Below, piece after piece: positions 8,994 to 17,545 of a DNA stretch of 64,000 bases (positions are counted from its first letter, which is position 1; each line of letters starts with the position of its first letter). The stretch is from Bacteroidales bacterium (lineage in GTDB: Bacteria > Bacteroidota > Bacteroidia > Bacteroidales > UBA3824): positions 152,534-216,533 of the forward strand of contig JAEDDH010000004.1 in assembly GCA_016293845.1 (NCBI GenBank), written 5' to 3'. Under the pieces are notes generated by a model. The model worked only from the letters and a program-made list of their open reading frames with translations. It did not search any database and was not told the origin of the DNA. Made by a program: the position numbers and the translations under genes.

Positions 8994-10160
8994 TTATTTA
9001 AAAAGTTTCTGCGCAAAATCGCGGATAGATTTTCGCCACGGCTGCCATTCGTGATCGCCAGGGAAAGAGTTAAAAACTACGTTTACACCTGCATCTTGCA
9101 TTGTTTTAACAACAGCTTTGTTGTATGTGATGCGGGGGTCTTGCTCGCCACAACTGATGTATACCACCTTGCGTTGGCTGTTGAATTTTTTGGTATCGGT
9201 AAGTATTCCGGGACACTCTTTTTCAAGGTTGAAATTAGACGAACCCTGTATGCCGCCAAACATTCCTGTTGAGAAAATACCCACATTTGCAAAAACTTCG
9301 GGAGTAAGCAATCCAACGTAAAACGACTGCCCCCCTCCCATCGACAATCCACACATAGCACGATTATGAGCATCGGCTTTGGTACGGAAGTTTTTGTCTA
9401 CAAAAGGGACGATGTTTTCAACCATCTCTTGCTTAAAGGTTTGCATTCCCTGTGCAGAGTAAGCGGGGTAACCCGGAACGCGTTTTTTAACATTTCCGTT
9501 GGCACAAACCACAATCATAGGCACAGCGCGCCCCGAGGCAATAAGGTTGTCCATAATATTAGCCAAACGTCCTTGCTGAACCCATCCTCGATGATCTTCG
9601 CCGCCACCGTGCTGAATATAAACTACAGGATAACTCTTTTTAAGGTCGTCGGAATATCCTGCAGGAGTGTAGACCCACAGCGGACGCCATTCGTTATCTA
9701 CCTTAGAATAATAGTTGTGGATAGATACTTGACCGTGAGCAACATTCTGAATTTCAAAATCTTCAGTATTGTCTTCGGGAATATCCACAGCGCTCATCAT
9801 TTTGCCGCAGCCATAGAATGTTTCGGAGGCGGGGTCGTTTACCGAAACGCCGTCTACTACCAAGGCATAATAATGAAAACCAGGCACTTGCTCTGGAATT
9901 TCAACATACCATACGCCTTTGTCGTTTTTGGTCATATCATACTTTTTGCCGCAGATATCCACCTGAACATTATTGGCAGAGGGAGCATTGAGCGAGAATG
10001 CAACTTTTTTGTCCTTTAATATAAAAGGATATGAGTTTGGGCTGATATTGGTAGCCAAAGGTTTAGCACCATCGGGAATTTGAATTTGAGGTGCAAATTG
10101 AGCTGATGCGTTGATATTCAACAGCAAAACAAATGTAGGAATAAATAAAAATCTTTTCAT
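8994..10160 (-). CDS. Secreted esterase, CE1/feruloyl-esterase-like, with N-terminal E-set domain
   Basis: A 388-residue exported alpha/beta hydrolase. A signal peptide (about 1-20, ending ASAQ) is followed by a CBM48/E-set-like beta domain (about 40-125, 'VAFSLNAPSANNVQVDICGK') and a putative-esterase domain (about 140-388). The nucleophile elbow is GLSMGG at about 268-273, and the likely catalytic His lies in 'GDHEW' near the C terminus. This architecture is common among Bacteroidales esterases that remove feruloyl or acetyl groups from xylan. A longer frame starts 17 codons upstream, but it would pass through the terminator of the upstream gene; the ATG at 10160 gives a normal signal peptide. 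The exact ester substrate is inferred only. Confidence 0.85.
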   Translation of the reverse strand: MKRFLFIPTFVLLLNINASAQFAPQIQIPDGAKPLATNISPNSYPFILKDKKVAFSLNAPSANNVQVDICGKKYDMTKNDKGVWYVEIPEQVPGFHYYALVVDGVSVNDPASETFYGCGKMMSAVDIPEDNTEDFEIQNVAHGQVSIHNYYSKVDNEWRPLWVYTPAGYSDDLKKSYPVVYIQHGGGEDHRGWVQQGRLANIMDNLIASGRAVPMIVVCANGNVKKRVPGYPAYSAQGMQTFKQEMVENIVPFVDKNFRTKADAHNRAMCGLSMGGGQSFYVGLLTPEVFANVGIFSTGMFGGIQGSSNFNLEKECPGILTDTKKFNSQRKVVYISCGEQDPRITYNKAVVKTMQDAGVNVVFNSFPGDHEWQPWRKSIRDFAQKLFK

Positions 10161-10183
10161 AGGTGGTTTATTTAAGATGTTAT

Positions 10184-10220
10184 AAAAAAATGTAGAGACG
10201 CACCATGGCACGTCTCTACA
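10184..10220 (-). terminator. Rho-independent terminator made of a GTAGAGACG palindrome
   Basis: Two perfect 10-bp arms (10191-10200 and 10211-10220) flank a CCATGG-centred loop. Read on the minus strand they are followed at once by seven Ts (10190-10184). This is a textbook intrinsic terminator for the aminotransferase transcript, 18 bases beyond its stop codon. The same DNA is a near-perfect 30-bp palindrome, so it may also be a member of a dispersed repeat family. Confidence 0.8.
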
Positions 10221-10237
10221 AAAGAATAGATAAAATT

Positions 10238-11428
10238 TTATTTCAGCAATGCCAAAGCCTTGTTGATACGTTTGAAAGCTTCGTCGATACGGGGGAAGTC
10301 AACAACGTAACTCATACGTATACAAGCATCTACGCCAAATGCGCTACCGGCAACTGTAGCCACGTGAGCCACATTGAGAAGGAAGTCGCAAAGTTCGTCA
10401 GATCCTTTGATAACCTTGCCTTCGTAAGATTTGCCATAGTAAGCCGAAAAATCGGGGAAGGTGTAGAATGTGGCAGGAGGTACATTGAGTTTTACACCCG
10501 GAATTTCGTGGAGATATTTTACCATAAGGTCGCGGCGTTTTACAAGCACCTCGTTGTTTTTAGCGATAATAGATTGGTTGCCATTAAGAGCCTCAATAGC
10601 AGCACGTTGAGTAATAGAGCATGTACCCGAAGTGGTTTGACCTTGAAGTTTTTTGCAAGCTTTAGCCACCTCAACAGGACCAGCCATATAGCCAAGACGC
10701 CAACCTGTCATAGCGTAAGCCTTTGAAAGACCGTTAATTACAATTGTTTGATTGTAAACATTAGCAAACTGAGCAATAGATTCGTGTTTGCCAACATAAT
10801 TGAGATGTTCGTAAATTTCGTCAGAAATAATAGCGATTTCGGGATATTTAGCAAGCACATCGGCAAGAGCTTTGAGTTCGTCTTTGGTGTAAATGCTTCC
10901 CGAAGGATTTGACGGAGCGTTGAGAATAAAGCCGTGAGTTTTTGGTGTGATAGCCTTTTCAAGTTGCTCAGGAGTAATTTTGTAGTAATTGTCGGGTTTG
11001 CCTTCGATAATCACAGGCTTAGCGTTGCACAAGTGTGCAAGTTCGATATACGAAACCCAATAAGGTGTGGGAATTATCACCTCGTCGCCCTCTTGAAAAA
11101 GGCATTGCATAGCATTAGCAAGGCACTGTTTAGCGCCGGTAGATACTACAATCTGATTTTCAGCATATTCGAGGTTGTTTTCACGTTTAAATTTACCTTG
11201 AATTGCCTTAATCAAATCTTTGTAACCCGGTACGGGCGAATAGAAAGAGTAATTGTCGTCGATGGCTTTTTTGGCAGCCTCTTTAACGTTGTCGGGTGTG
11301 AAAAAATCGGGCTGACCAACGGTCAGGTTCACAACGTCGATACCTTGCTCTTTTAGTTCGTTGCTCTTTTGGCTCATCGCAAGCGTCTGCGATTCGGCCA
11401 CTCTGTTGATTCTTGATGATAATCTCAT
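10238..11428 (-). CDS. aspC: Aspartate aminotransferase-type PLP enzyme (class I)
   Basis: A 396-residue fold-type I aminotransferase. It should transfer the amino group between aspartate (or another amino acid) and 2-oxoglutarate using pyridoxal phosphate in the cytoplasm. The PLP lysine is in 'GLSKAYAMTGWRLGY' (about 232-246). The substrate-binding 'NAPSNPSG' and the 'SDEIYEHL' aspartate motif are present. Length and motifs fit the AspB/AspC group common in Bacteroidota; close relatives act on aromatic amino acids, so specificity is not certain. It is the last gene of a probable lysA, porE-like, priA, aspC run and is followed by a strong terminator. Confidence 0.92.
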   Translation of the reverse strand: MRLSSRINRVAESQTLAMSQKSNELKEQGIDVVNLTVGQPDFFTPDNVKEAAKKAIDDNYSFYSPVPGYKDLIKAIQGKFKRENNLEYAENQIVVSTGAKQCLANAMQCLFQEGDEVIIPTPYWVSYIELAHLCNAKPVIIEGKPDNYYKITPEQLEKAITPKTHGFILNAPSNPSGSIYTKDELKALADVLAKYPEIAIISDEIYEHLNYVGKHESIAQFANVYNQTIVINGLSKAYAMTGWRLGYMAGPVEVAKACKKLQGQTTSGTCSITQRAAIEALNGNQSIIAKNNEVLVKRRDLMVKYLHEIPGVKLNVPPATFYTFPDFSAYYGKSYEGKVIKGSDELCDFLLNVAHVATVAGSAFGVDACIRMSYVVDFPRIDEAFKRINKALALLK

Positions 11429-11464
11429 TTTTGATAACGTTTTATGATGTTTTAATAAATTTCG

Positions 11465-13945
11465 TTAAACAGGGTCAACATTTACAGCGGTTATTAATCC
11501 CGCGTGTGTTGCTGTTGACTTTACATATCCAATTGCATCGGTGATAATCTTTTTGGCAGCGTCGCCATAATGGGTTCGGCTTATTTTCAGCATTATCTCC
11601 TTTATATATAGTGTTTGAATACGGCTTATAAGCGGGTATTCGGGACCAAGTACGCCTGCGCCAAACGAATTTCGAAGAATTCCGGCAAGACGATCCGCCT
11701 CAGAATCAAGTAAATGCGGTTCTTTGTGTTTCAATTGTATTTTTATCAACCTTGTAAACGGCGGATAAAGAAATTTGCTGCGCTCGGCTATCAAACGATT
11801 ATACATTAGCATATAATTATTTGAAATAATATCTTGAAACACAGGATGTTCCGAGTTGTTTGTCTGAATAAGCACCTTGCCTTTGAGTTGAGAACGTCCT
11901 GCGCGACCTCCAACTTGCGTAATCAACTGATATGCACGTTCTTCGGCTCTAAAATCAGGATAATTCAACATACTATCGGCATTAAGTATTGCCACAAGTC
12001 TAAGCTTCTTAAAATCAAAGCCTTTTGAAATCATTTGCGTACCTGCAAGAATATCTATATTGCCATCTTCAAAATCCGAAATAATTTTTTCGTAACGCGA
12101 CCGCGATGTGGTAACATCCGAATCCAATCTTGAAATACGTGCTTCGGGGAAAAAGAGTTTAATTTCGTCCTCAATTTTTTCGGTTCCAAAACCCATAGTT
12201 TTCAACGATACATCGCCACACGCCATACAATGATGTGGCATTTCGATGCTGTATCCGCAATGATGACAAACAAGACGGTTGTCGCGCTTATGGTAAGTAA
12301 GGCTAACGTCGCAGTTTTCGCAAACGGGAATCCACCCGCAAGTTTGACATTCAACGTAAGGCGAAAATCCTCGGCGGTTTCTAAATAATAATGTCTGTTC
12401 GTGGTTTTCGATGCAGGTTTTCACCTCGCCCAAAAGTTGTGGCGAAAACAGCGATTTCATCTGACGACGTTTGGCGGCGTCTAATGTATTGACAATCAGA
12501 TATTGTGGTTGTCCATGCTCCGAAAAACGCTTGGTAAGCTCAACAAGACCGTATTTTCCGCTTTTGGCATTAAAAAACGATTCTAACGATGGCGTAGCCG
12601 ACCCCAAAAGCACCTTTGCACCCATTATCTGCGCAAGCACAATGGCACAATCGCGTGCATGATAGCGCGGTGCAGGGTCAAATTGCTTAAACGAAGTTTC
12701 GTGCTCCTCGTCAACAATCACAAGACCAAGGTTTTTGAAGGGTAAAAAAATCGACGAACGCACACCGAGTATCAGTTTTGGTTCGTCGCCCGAAATAAGA
12801 GATTTCCAAATTTCGGAACGCTCGGCATCCGACATTTTGCTGTGATAAATACAAACCGAATTACCAAAAACCTTTTGCAATCGTCTAATAATCTGCGAAG
12901 TAAGCACAATCTCTGGCAAAAGGTAAAGAACATTCTTCCCTTGCGCTAACAGTTTATCAATCAGCTTGATATATATTTCAGTTTTGCCGCTTCCCGTTAT
13001 ACCATACAGCAACACGGTGTTTTTTTCGGCAAAATGGTTTTCAATTTGGTCGAAAGCGGTTTGCTGCTGCGGCGTAAGGTCGTGATATAGTTCTATTTCG
13101 CCATCGTATTTTTCTATTCGGCTAACCTCGCGTTCGGTTTCTACCAAAACAGATTTTTGAATCAAAGCCGAAAGTGAGGCCGGCGAAAGGTCGTAATTGC
13201 TCAACAGTTTTTGACGAGAAATTTCGCCACGGCATTTAATTTCACCGTTTTCGATTTTCACACCTGCGCCAGCAAGATATGCCATTAGCACATGCAACTG
13301 CTTGAGAGCACGGCGTTCAAGGTCGTCAAAAAGTCCTTTGAACTGAATTTCAAGAGTAAAGCTATCGTGAAGAGAAACAAACTTTTCGGTTTTTGGCTTA
13401 ATTTTTTCCTCGATAATGCGGTCGGGCACCAAATAACCATTGGCTATAAGGTTGTTAACCACCGAAATATAGTTTTTAGCAGAAATAATCTTGCCCACTT
13501 TCGACATGGGTATTTCTGTAACCTTGTCGTTGAACGCGCCAAGAAGCATTAGTTCCTTAGGTTTCAACGAGTTATAATCAGCGATTTTTGTTGTGCGGAA
13601 AAGGATGGTTTCACTTTCTAATTTCATTCCTGAGGGCAATGCAGCACGGTATACCTCTCCTATTGTGCACATATAATAATTGGCAATCCAATACCAAAAC
13701 TTTATCTGATATGGAGTTACAACAGGAGTTTGGTCTAAAAGCTCAACAATCTCCTTAACTTCGTACGAATCAGGTTTTTTGTCGGTGATATTGCAGAGAA
13801 TACCCGAATACAATTTCGACTTGCCACACGGAACAACAACACGACATCCCGGTGTGCATTGCTCTATCATATTGTCGGGAATGACGTATGTTAGAAGGTT
13901 TGGCAGCGGAATCGGTAATATTACTTCTGCATATCGTGGCAACAT
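11465..13945 (-). CDS. priA: Primosomal protein N' (PriA helicase)
   Basis: An 826-residue 3'-5' DNA helicase that reloads the replisome at stalled forks. The N-terminal DNA-binding region covers about 1-220. The helicase core has Walker A 'GITGSGKTE' near 312 and a DEEH box ('VIVDEEHETSF') near 410. The zinc module has paired cysteines at about 530-580 (CQTCG, CENCD, CHHCG, CMACG). 'GTQMISKGFDF' and 'AGRAGR'-type helicase motifs follow. It starts eight bases after the PorE-like gene, so the two are cotranscribed. The protein is slightly longer than E. coli PriA but normal for Bacteroidota. Confidence 0.97.
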   Translation of the reverse strand: MLPRYAEVILPIPLPNLLTYVIPDNMIEQCTPGCRVVVPCGKSKLYSGILCNITDKKPDSYEVKEIVELLDQTPVVTPYQIKFWYWIANYYMCTIGEVYRAALPSGMKLESETILFRTTKIADYNSLKPKELMLLGAFNDKVTEIPMSKVGKIISAKNYISVVNNLIANGYLVPDRIIEEKIKPKTEKFVSLHDSFTLEIQFKGLFDDLERRALKQLHVLMAYLAGAGVKIENGEIKCRGEISRQKLLSNYDLSPASLSALIQKSVLVETEREVSRIEKYDGEIELYHDLTPQQQTAFDQIENHFAEKNTVLLYGITGSGKTEIYIKLIDKLLAQGKNVLYLLPEIVLTSQIIRRLQKVFGNSVCIYHSKMSDAERSEIWKSLISGDEPKLILGVRSSIFLPFKNLGLVIVDEEHETSFKQFDPAPRYHARDCAIVLAQIMGAKVLLGSATPSLESFFNAKSGKYGLVELTKRFSEHGQPQYLIVNTLDAAKRRQMKSLFSPQLLGEVKTCIENHEQTLLFRNRRGFSPYVECQTCGWIPVCENCDVSLTYHKRDNRLVCHHCGYSIEMPHHCMACGDVSLKTMGFGTEKIEDEIKLFFPEARISRLDSDVTTSRSRYEKIISDFEDGNIDILAGTQMISKGFDFKKLRLVAILNADSMLNYPDFRAEERAYQLITQVGGRAGRSQLKGKVLIQTNNSEHPVFQDIISNNYMLMYNRLIAERSKFLYPPFTRLIKIQLKHKEPHLLDSEADRLAGILRNSFGAGVLGPEYPLISRIQTLYIKEIMLKISRTHYGDAAKKIITDAIGYVKSTATHAGLITAVNVDPV

Positions 13946-13953
13946 CGCTTATT

Positions 13954-16083
13954 TTAAATTTCAGATTCCGGCGTACCTGGTGCTTTTTCGTAATCCCTTT
14001 GGTAAAGCGGGTTAAGATACTTGTCGGGAACAGTAGTAAGTGGTCGTATCAACAGAGTTTCTTTTGATCCCTGCTGTTTCATTCTAAACTCAACGCGGCG
14101 GTTGTAAGCCTTGGATTCATCATCGTATTCGCCATTAATAATATTAAACGAAATCGGGTTTTCTTCGCCCAAACCATTAACAACCATTTGTTTAGGTTGA
14201 ACACCATGCTGAAGCAGATAGTTGTAGACCACTTGTCCGCGTTTTTTCGACAATTTAAGGTTATATTCTGCACTACCTTTGGCATCGCAATAAGCTTTGA
14301 TTTCTACAACGGCATCTCTATTGTTTTTCAAATACTTAGCAAGAGTATCAAGACTTGCATTCGGTTTCAGAGCCTTAGCATCGCCAAAGGGGAACGAAAT
14401 ATCTTCGATTTCGGCAAGACAATCGTACATCACACCATTTTCGTCGTAGAATTTACCAGCAATGTGCTCAGATTCTTCGGATGGCACACGAGGTTCGGGA
14501 CAATTGTGTTCGGGGTCGAGCTGAATTGTCTTGTAAGTCATTTGAGCGGCAGCGTTAGAAGCAATGTCGAATGTTTCGGCATAAACCTGTTTGCCATCTA
14601 CCGAAGCAGTAATGGTATAGTTGTGAGCGCGGCGGCCAATAAAGATATATTTGCCGGTAGATTTGTTGGGCAGAGCAGTATTTGTTATGCCAAGGCTATT
14701 ATCACGAATGGTGATAAGGCTTTCGGGCACTTTGCCTTCGCACACACCAACAAAACCTGTTACAACGGTAAGCTCGGTTTCCATAACAGAGGGAAGACCC
14801 ATTACATAAATATCAGACCTACCGATGCCATCTTTACGCTCAGATGCAAAATACGAACGTGCACTTGTAGGTGTAATAAAGAGGAATACATCGTCTTCGG
14901 CGGTATTAATGGGGAAACCTGCGTTTACTGCTCGCGACCAAGTGCCAAACTCGGTAGCATCGCTATAAAATATATCGTATCCGCCTAAACCTCTGTGCCC
15001 CTTGCTACTAAAATAGAGTTTTGAGTTGTCTGGCAAGATAAAAGGACCTTCTTCGTCTTCGGCAGTGTTAACAGCATCGCCAAGGTTTGTTGCCACACCC
15101 CACGTTCCATCGGGCTGACGTTGCGATACATAAATATCATATCCGCCATATCCTCCGGGACGGTCGCTTGCAAAATACAACCTTTGACCATCGGTAGATA
15201 TACATGCACCAGTTTCGCGGTATTTGGTATTGATGTTTTCGTTGAGTGGAATAGGCTCTGTCCAATCATCGCCATTAAATTTCGACAGCAACAGAGTTCC
15301 ATTATCATCTTCGCGATAGATATAAAGTTCAGAACCATCGTACGATAGCGACACAGTAGCCTCATGCTCAACTGTATTGATTTTATCGTTGAGCGGCTCG
15401 GGTGCCGACCATGTGCCAGTTTCTAATTTGCGCGACATGTAGATGTTTTCATCGTATTGGTCGTCGGCTTCAATCTCGTGACCTTTGTAGGGACGGCGCG
15501 AAGTAAACAGCAACATCGATTCGTCGGCGGTAAGCACGGGGCTGTGGTCTGAGAACTCACTATTAACAATAGCTCCAAGATTCTGCACCTGTATTTCCAC
15601 GGGATGACTTTTCATTTCGTTGGTAAGGTTGCAGAGGTCGATTTCTTTGTCGATAATTTCAAGAAATCTTTTGTTAGAAACGCTGCGTCTTAGTTTTTCG
15701 AGAGTGCTAAGTGCTTGGTCGATAGAATCATTAACGCGATAGGCACGTCCAAGATAAAATTCAGTTTCGATACCTTGAGTACCCTTGCGCTGTTTTGGTT
15801 TGTAGGTGCTGTATGCTTTTTTAAACTCGCTTATCGAAGAATCTTTTTTAGCAGAAGTGTTGAGGTAACAGAAACCGAGTTGAAAATGGTAAAGGCCATT
15901 GTCGGGCTCCATCTCAATCATTTTTTTATAGAGCGAAATTGCCGACGAAAAGTCTTCGTTAAACACCATTGATTCGGCCATTCCAATGTTAATATCGTCT
16001 TGGGCAGACGCTGTTTTGGTTAAACATAAAGAGCCTGCAAATACCGCAATCACAACGATAAATGAAAAAAATGTTTTTTTCAT
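13954..16083 (-). CDS. PorE-like outer-membrane protein (TPR, PD40 propeller, CRD, OmpA_C)
   Basis: A 709-residue exported protein with a signal peptide (about 1-27, ending ASA). TPR-like helices follow at about 30-160, then PD40/WD40-like propeller repeats at about 185-435 (recurrent 'LYFSSKGHRGLGGYDIF' type blades), a carboxypeptidase-regulatory-like beta domain at about 440-530 and an OmpA_C peptidoglycan-binding domain at about 560-680 ('DAKGSAEYNLKLSKKR'). This domain order matches PorE, a peptidoglycan-anchoring part of the type IX secretion system of Bacteroidota. Paralogues with the same layout exist, so the T9SS role is an inference. The frame also offers an ATG at 16095; I chose 16083 because it gives a typical MKKTFF signal start. 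Confidence 0.82.
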   Translation of the reverse strand: MKKTFFSFIVVIAVFAGSLCLTKTASAQDDINIGMAESMVFNEDFSSAISLYKKMIEMEPDNGLYHFQLGFCYLNTSAKKDSSISEFKKAYSTYKPKQRKGTQGIETEFYLGRAYRVNDSIDQALSTLEKLRRSVSNKRFLEIIDKEIDLCNLTNEMKSHPVEIQVQNLGAIVNSEFSDHSPVLTADESMLLFTSRRPYKGHEIEADDQYDENIYMSRKLETGTWSAPEPLNDKINTVEHEATVSLSYDGSELYIYREDDNGTLLLSKFNGDDWTEPIPLNENINTKYRETGACISTDGQRLYFASDRPGGYGGYDIYVSQRQPDGTWGVATNLGDAVNTAEDEEGPFILPDNSKLYFSSKGHRGLGGYDIFYSDATEFGTWSRAVNAGFPINTAEDDVFLFITPTSARSYFASERKDGIGRSDIYVMGLPSVMETELTVVTGFVGVCEGKVPESLITIRDNSLGITNTALPNKSTGKYIFIGRRAHNYTITASVDGKQVYAETFDIASNAAAQMTYKTIQLDPEHNCPEPRVPSEESEHIAGKFYDENGVMYDCLAEIEDISFPFGDAKALKPNASLDTLAKYLKNNRDAVVEIKAYCDAKGSAEYNLKLSKKRGQVVYNYLLQHGVQPKQMVVNGLGEENPISFNIINGEYDDESKAYNRRVEFRMKQQGSKETLLIRPLTTVPDKYLNPLYQRDYEKAPGTPESEI

Positions 16084-16155
16084 ACTGTCAAACATTAGAA
16101 TGTTATGTAATTTATTTTGCTACAAATTTATTAATTTTCTGTTACCTCAAAAAAT

Positions 16156-17307
16156 TTATTCAAAAAAATATGCCTTTGCCAAATCTCTCAGATTGTAGCG
16201 CGAAGCCATAATTTCGCCGTATGCTCCCGCCGAACGGAAAGCAATTAAGTCGCCACGTTGAGTAACGGGCAGCTTGTAGCCCTGAGCAAATACGTCGGTA
16301 GATTCGCAAATAGGGCCTACCACATCGTAAGTTTCGGTTTCGTTTGAAGGCGAAGTTATATTTTCGATTTTGTGATACGAACCGTAAAGAGCAGGACGAA
16401 TCAAGTCGTTGAATCCAGCGTCTACAATTGCAAACGTGGTTTTGCTTGCCGGCTTGGTATACAAAGTACGGGCAATCATTGTGCCACATTGCGCAACCAC
16501 AGCTCTACCAAACTCAAAATGAACTTTTTGACCTTCGCGAACGTCAAGATTTTGATGAATTGTATCTAACAAGTTTTCAAAATCGGGAATCGGATTTTGG
16601 TCGGGATTGTAATAATCAACGCCAAGACCGCCTCCGAGATTGATTTCGGGCAAATTGAGACCCAACAATTGCAATTTTTGCTGCATTTCGTTGCTGCGTT
16701 GGCACAAAAGGCGATAAGGTTCTAAATCGAGAATTTGCGAACCAATATGGAAATGAATACCCACAAGGTTGATATTTTTTAGCACCATAACCTCTTTAAC
16801 CACATCTTCTAAATAGTTGAAGTTGATACCAAATTTGCTGTCTTCCAAGCCAGTGTTGATACATTTATTGGTGTGGGCATCGATACCGGGATTGAGTCGC
16901 AATGCAATACGAGCGATTTTGCCACTTTGCGAAGCCAACTGATTGATTACCTGAATTTCTTGTATAGATTCGCAGTTGAAACAAAAAATATCGTGTGCAA
17001 GAGCATCGTTGATCTCCTTGTCGGATTTTCCGACACCGGCAAACACTACTTTTGACGGGCTAAAACCACATTCAATAGCCTTGAGAACCTCGTTGCCGCT
17101 AACGCAGTCGGCTCCAAAGCCATATTCGCAAATGGTTTTTAAAATTTCAGGATTAGCATTGGCTTTTACAGCATAATGAATTTTGTAGCCATATTTGCTT
17201 GCCGCCTTCAACAGTGTGTCGAGCGTGCGGCGCAATAGCGACAAATCATAATAATAAAAAGGTGTGGGAGTAGTTTCAAACTTTGAAATTAATTCTTTGG
17301 TAAACAT
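16156..17307 (-). CDS. lysA: Diaminopimelate decarboxylase
   Basis: A 383-residue fold-type III PLP enzyme that decarboxylates meso-diaminopimelate to L-lysine, the last step of lysine synthesis. Visible marks are the PLP lysine in 'HYAVKANANP' (about 45), 'HFHIGSQI' near 185, the phosphate-binding 'NLGGGLGVDYY' near 222, 'EFGRAVVAQCG' near 275 and the active-site 'CESTDVFA' near 328. Length is at the short end for the family. A full Bacteroidota promoter lies just upstream at 17382-17352. The PorE-like gene begins 72 bases downstream on the same strand and may be read from the same transcript. Confidence 0.96.
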   Translation of the reverse strand: MFTKELISKFETTPTPFYYYDLSLLRRTLDTLLKAASKYGYKIHYAVKANANPEILKTICEYGFGADCVSGNEVLKAIECGFSPSKVVFAGVGKSDKEINDALAHDIFCFNCESIQEIQVINQLASQSGKIARIALRLNPGIDAHTNKCINTGLEDSKFGINFNYLEDVVKEVMVLKNINLVGIHFHIGSQILDLEPYRLLCQRSNEMQQKLQLLGLNLPEINLGGGLGVDYYNPDQNPIPDFENLLDTIHQNLDVREGQKVHFEFGRAVVAQCGTMIARTLYTKPASKTTFAIVDAGFNDLIRPALYGSYHKIENITSPSNETETYDVVGPICESTDVFAQGYKLPVTQRGDLIAFRSAGAYGEIMASRYNLRDLAKAYFFE

Positions 17308-17351
17308 AATCAGTGTGTTAATAAAAAAAATGCTACATAATTTTTCGGGTT

Positions 17352-17382
17352 CAAAAATACGTTTTCAATTTTTTTCTGCAAA
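17352..17382 (-). promoter_or_regulatory. Bacteroidota-type promoter for lysA
   Basis: On the minus strand a TTTG -33 box (17382-17379) is followed after 19 bases by TATTTTTG (17359-17352), a full match to TTTG-N19-TAnnTTTG. Transcription would start near 17345, about 38 bases before the lysA ATG. Confidence 0.65.
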
Positions 17383-17472
17383 ATTTTTTGTAAAATAATA
17401 TATATATTAAACAATTTGTTAATTTTGTAACAAAACAAAGCAAGATAAAACTCTGCTCAAAACGGCAAGATG

Positions 17473-17504
17473 TTTGTTTTTATCTAATATATTTGCTACC
17501 TTTG
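17473..17504 (+). promoter_or_regulatory. Bacteroidota-type promoter for the GAF-sensor operon
   Basis: TTTG (17473-17476) and TACCTTTG (17497-17504) are separated by 20 bases, a full match to the Bacteroidota consensus. Transcription would start near 17511, about 35 bases before the ATG at 17546. With the lysA promoter it makes a divergent pair in the 238-base gap. Confidence 0.7.
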
Positions 17505-17545
17505 TAATTGCAAATGATTAATATTAAGAAATAAAAAACGGCAAA

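Noticed and set aside
14188..14988. 266-codon open frame on the plus strand
   Set aside because: It is the antisense of the PorE-like gene, whose domains are clear; the translation shows no family features and no start signals.
16160..16489. 109-codon minus-strand frame in another phase of lysA
   Set aside because: Alternative frame of the well-supported lysA 3' end; Arg-rich shadow.
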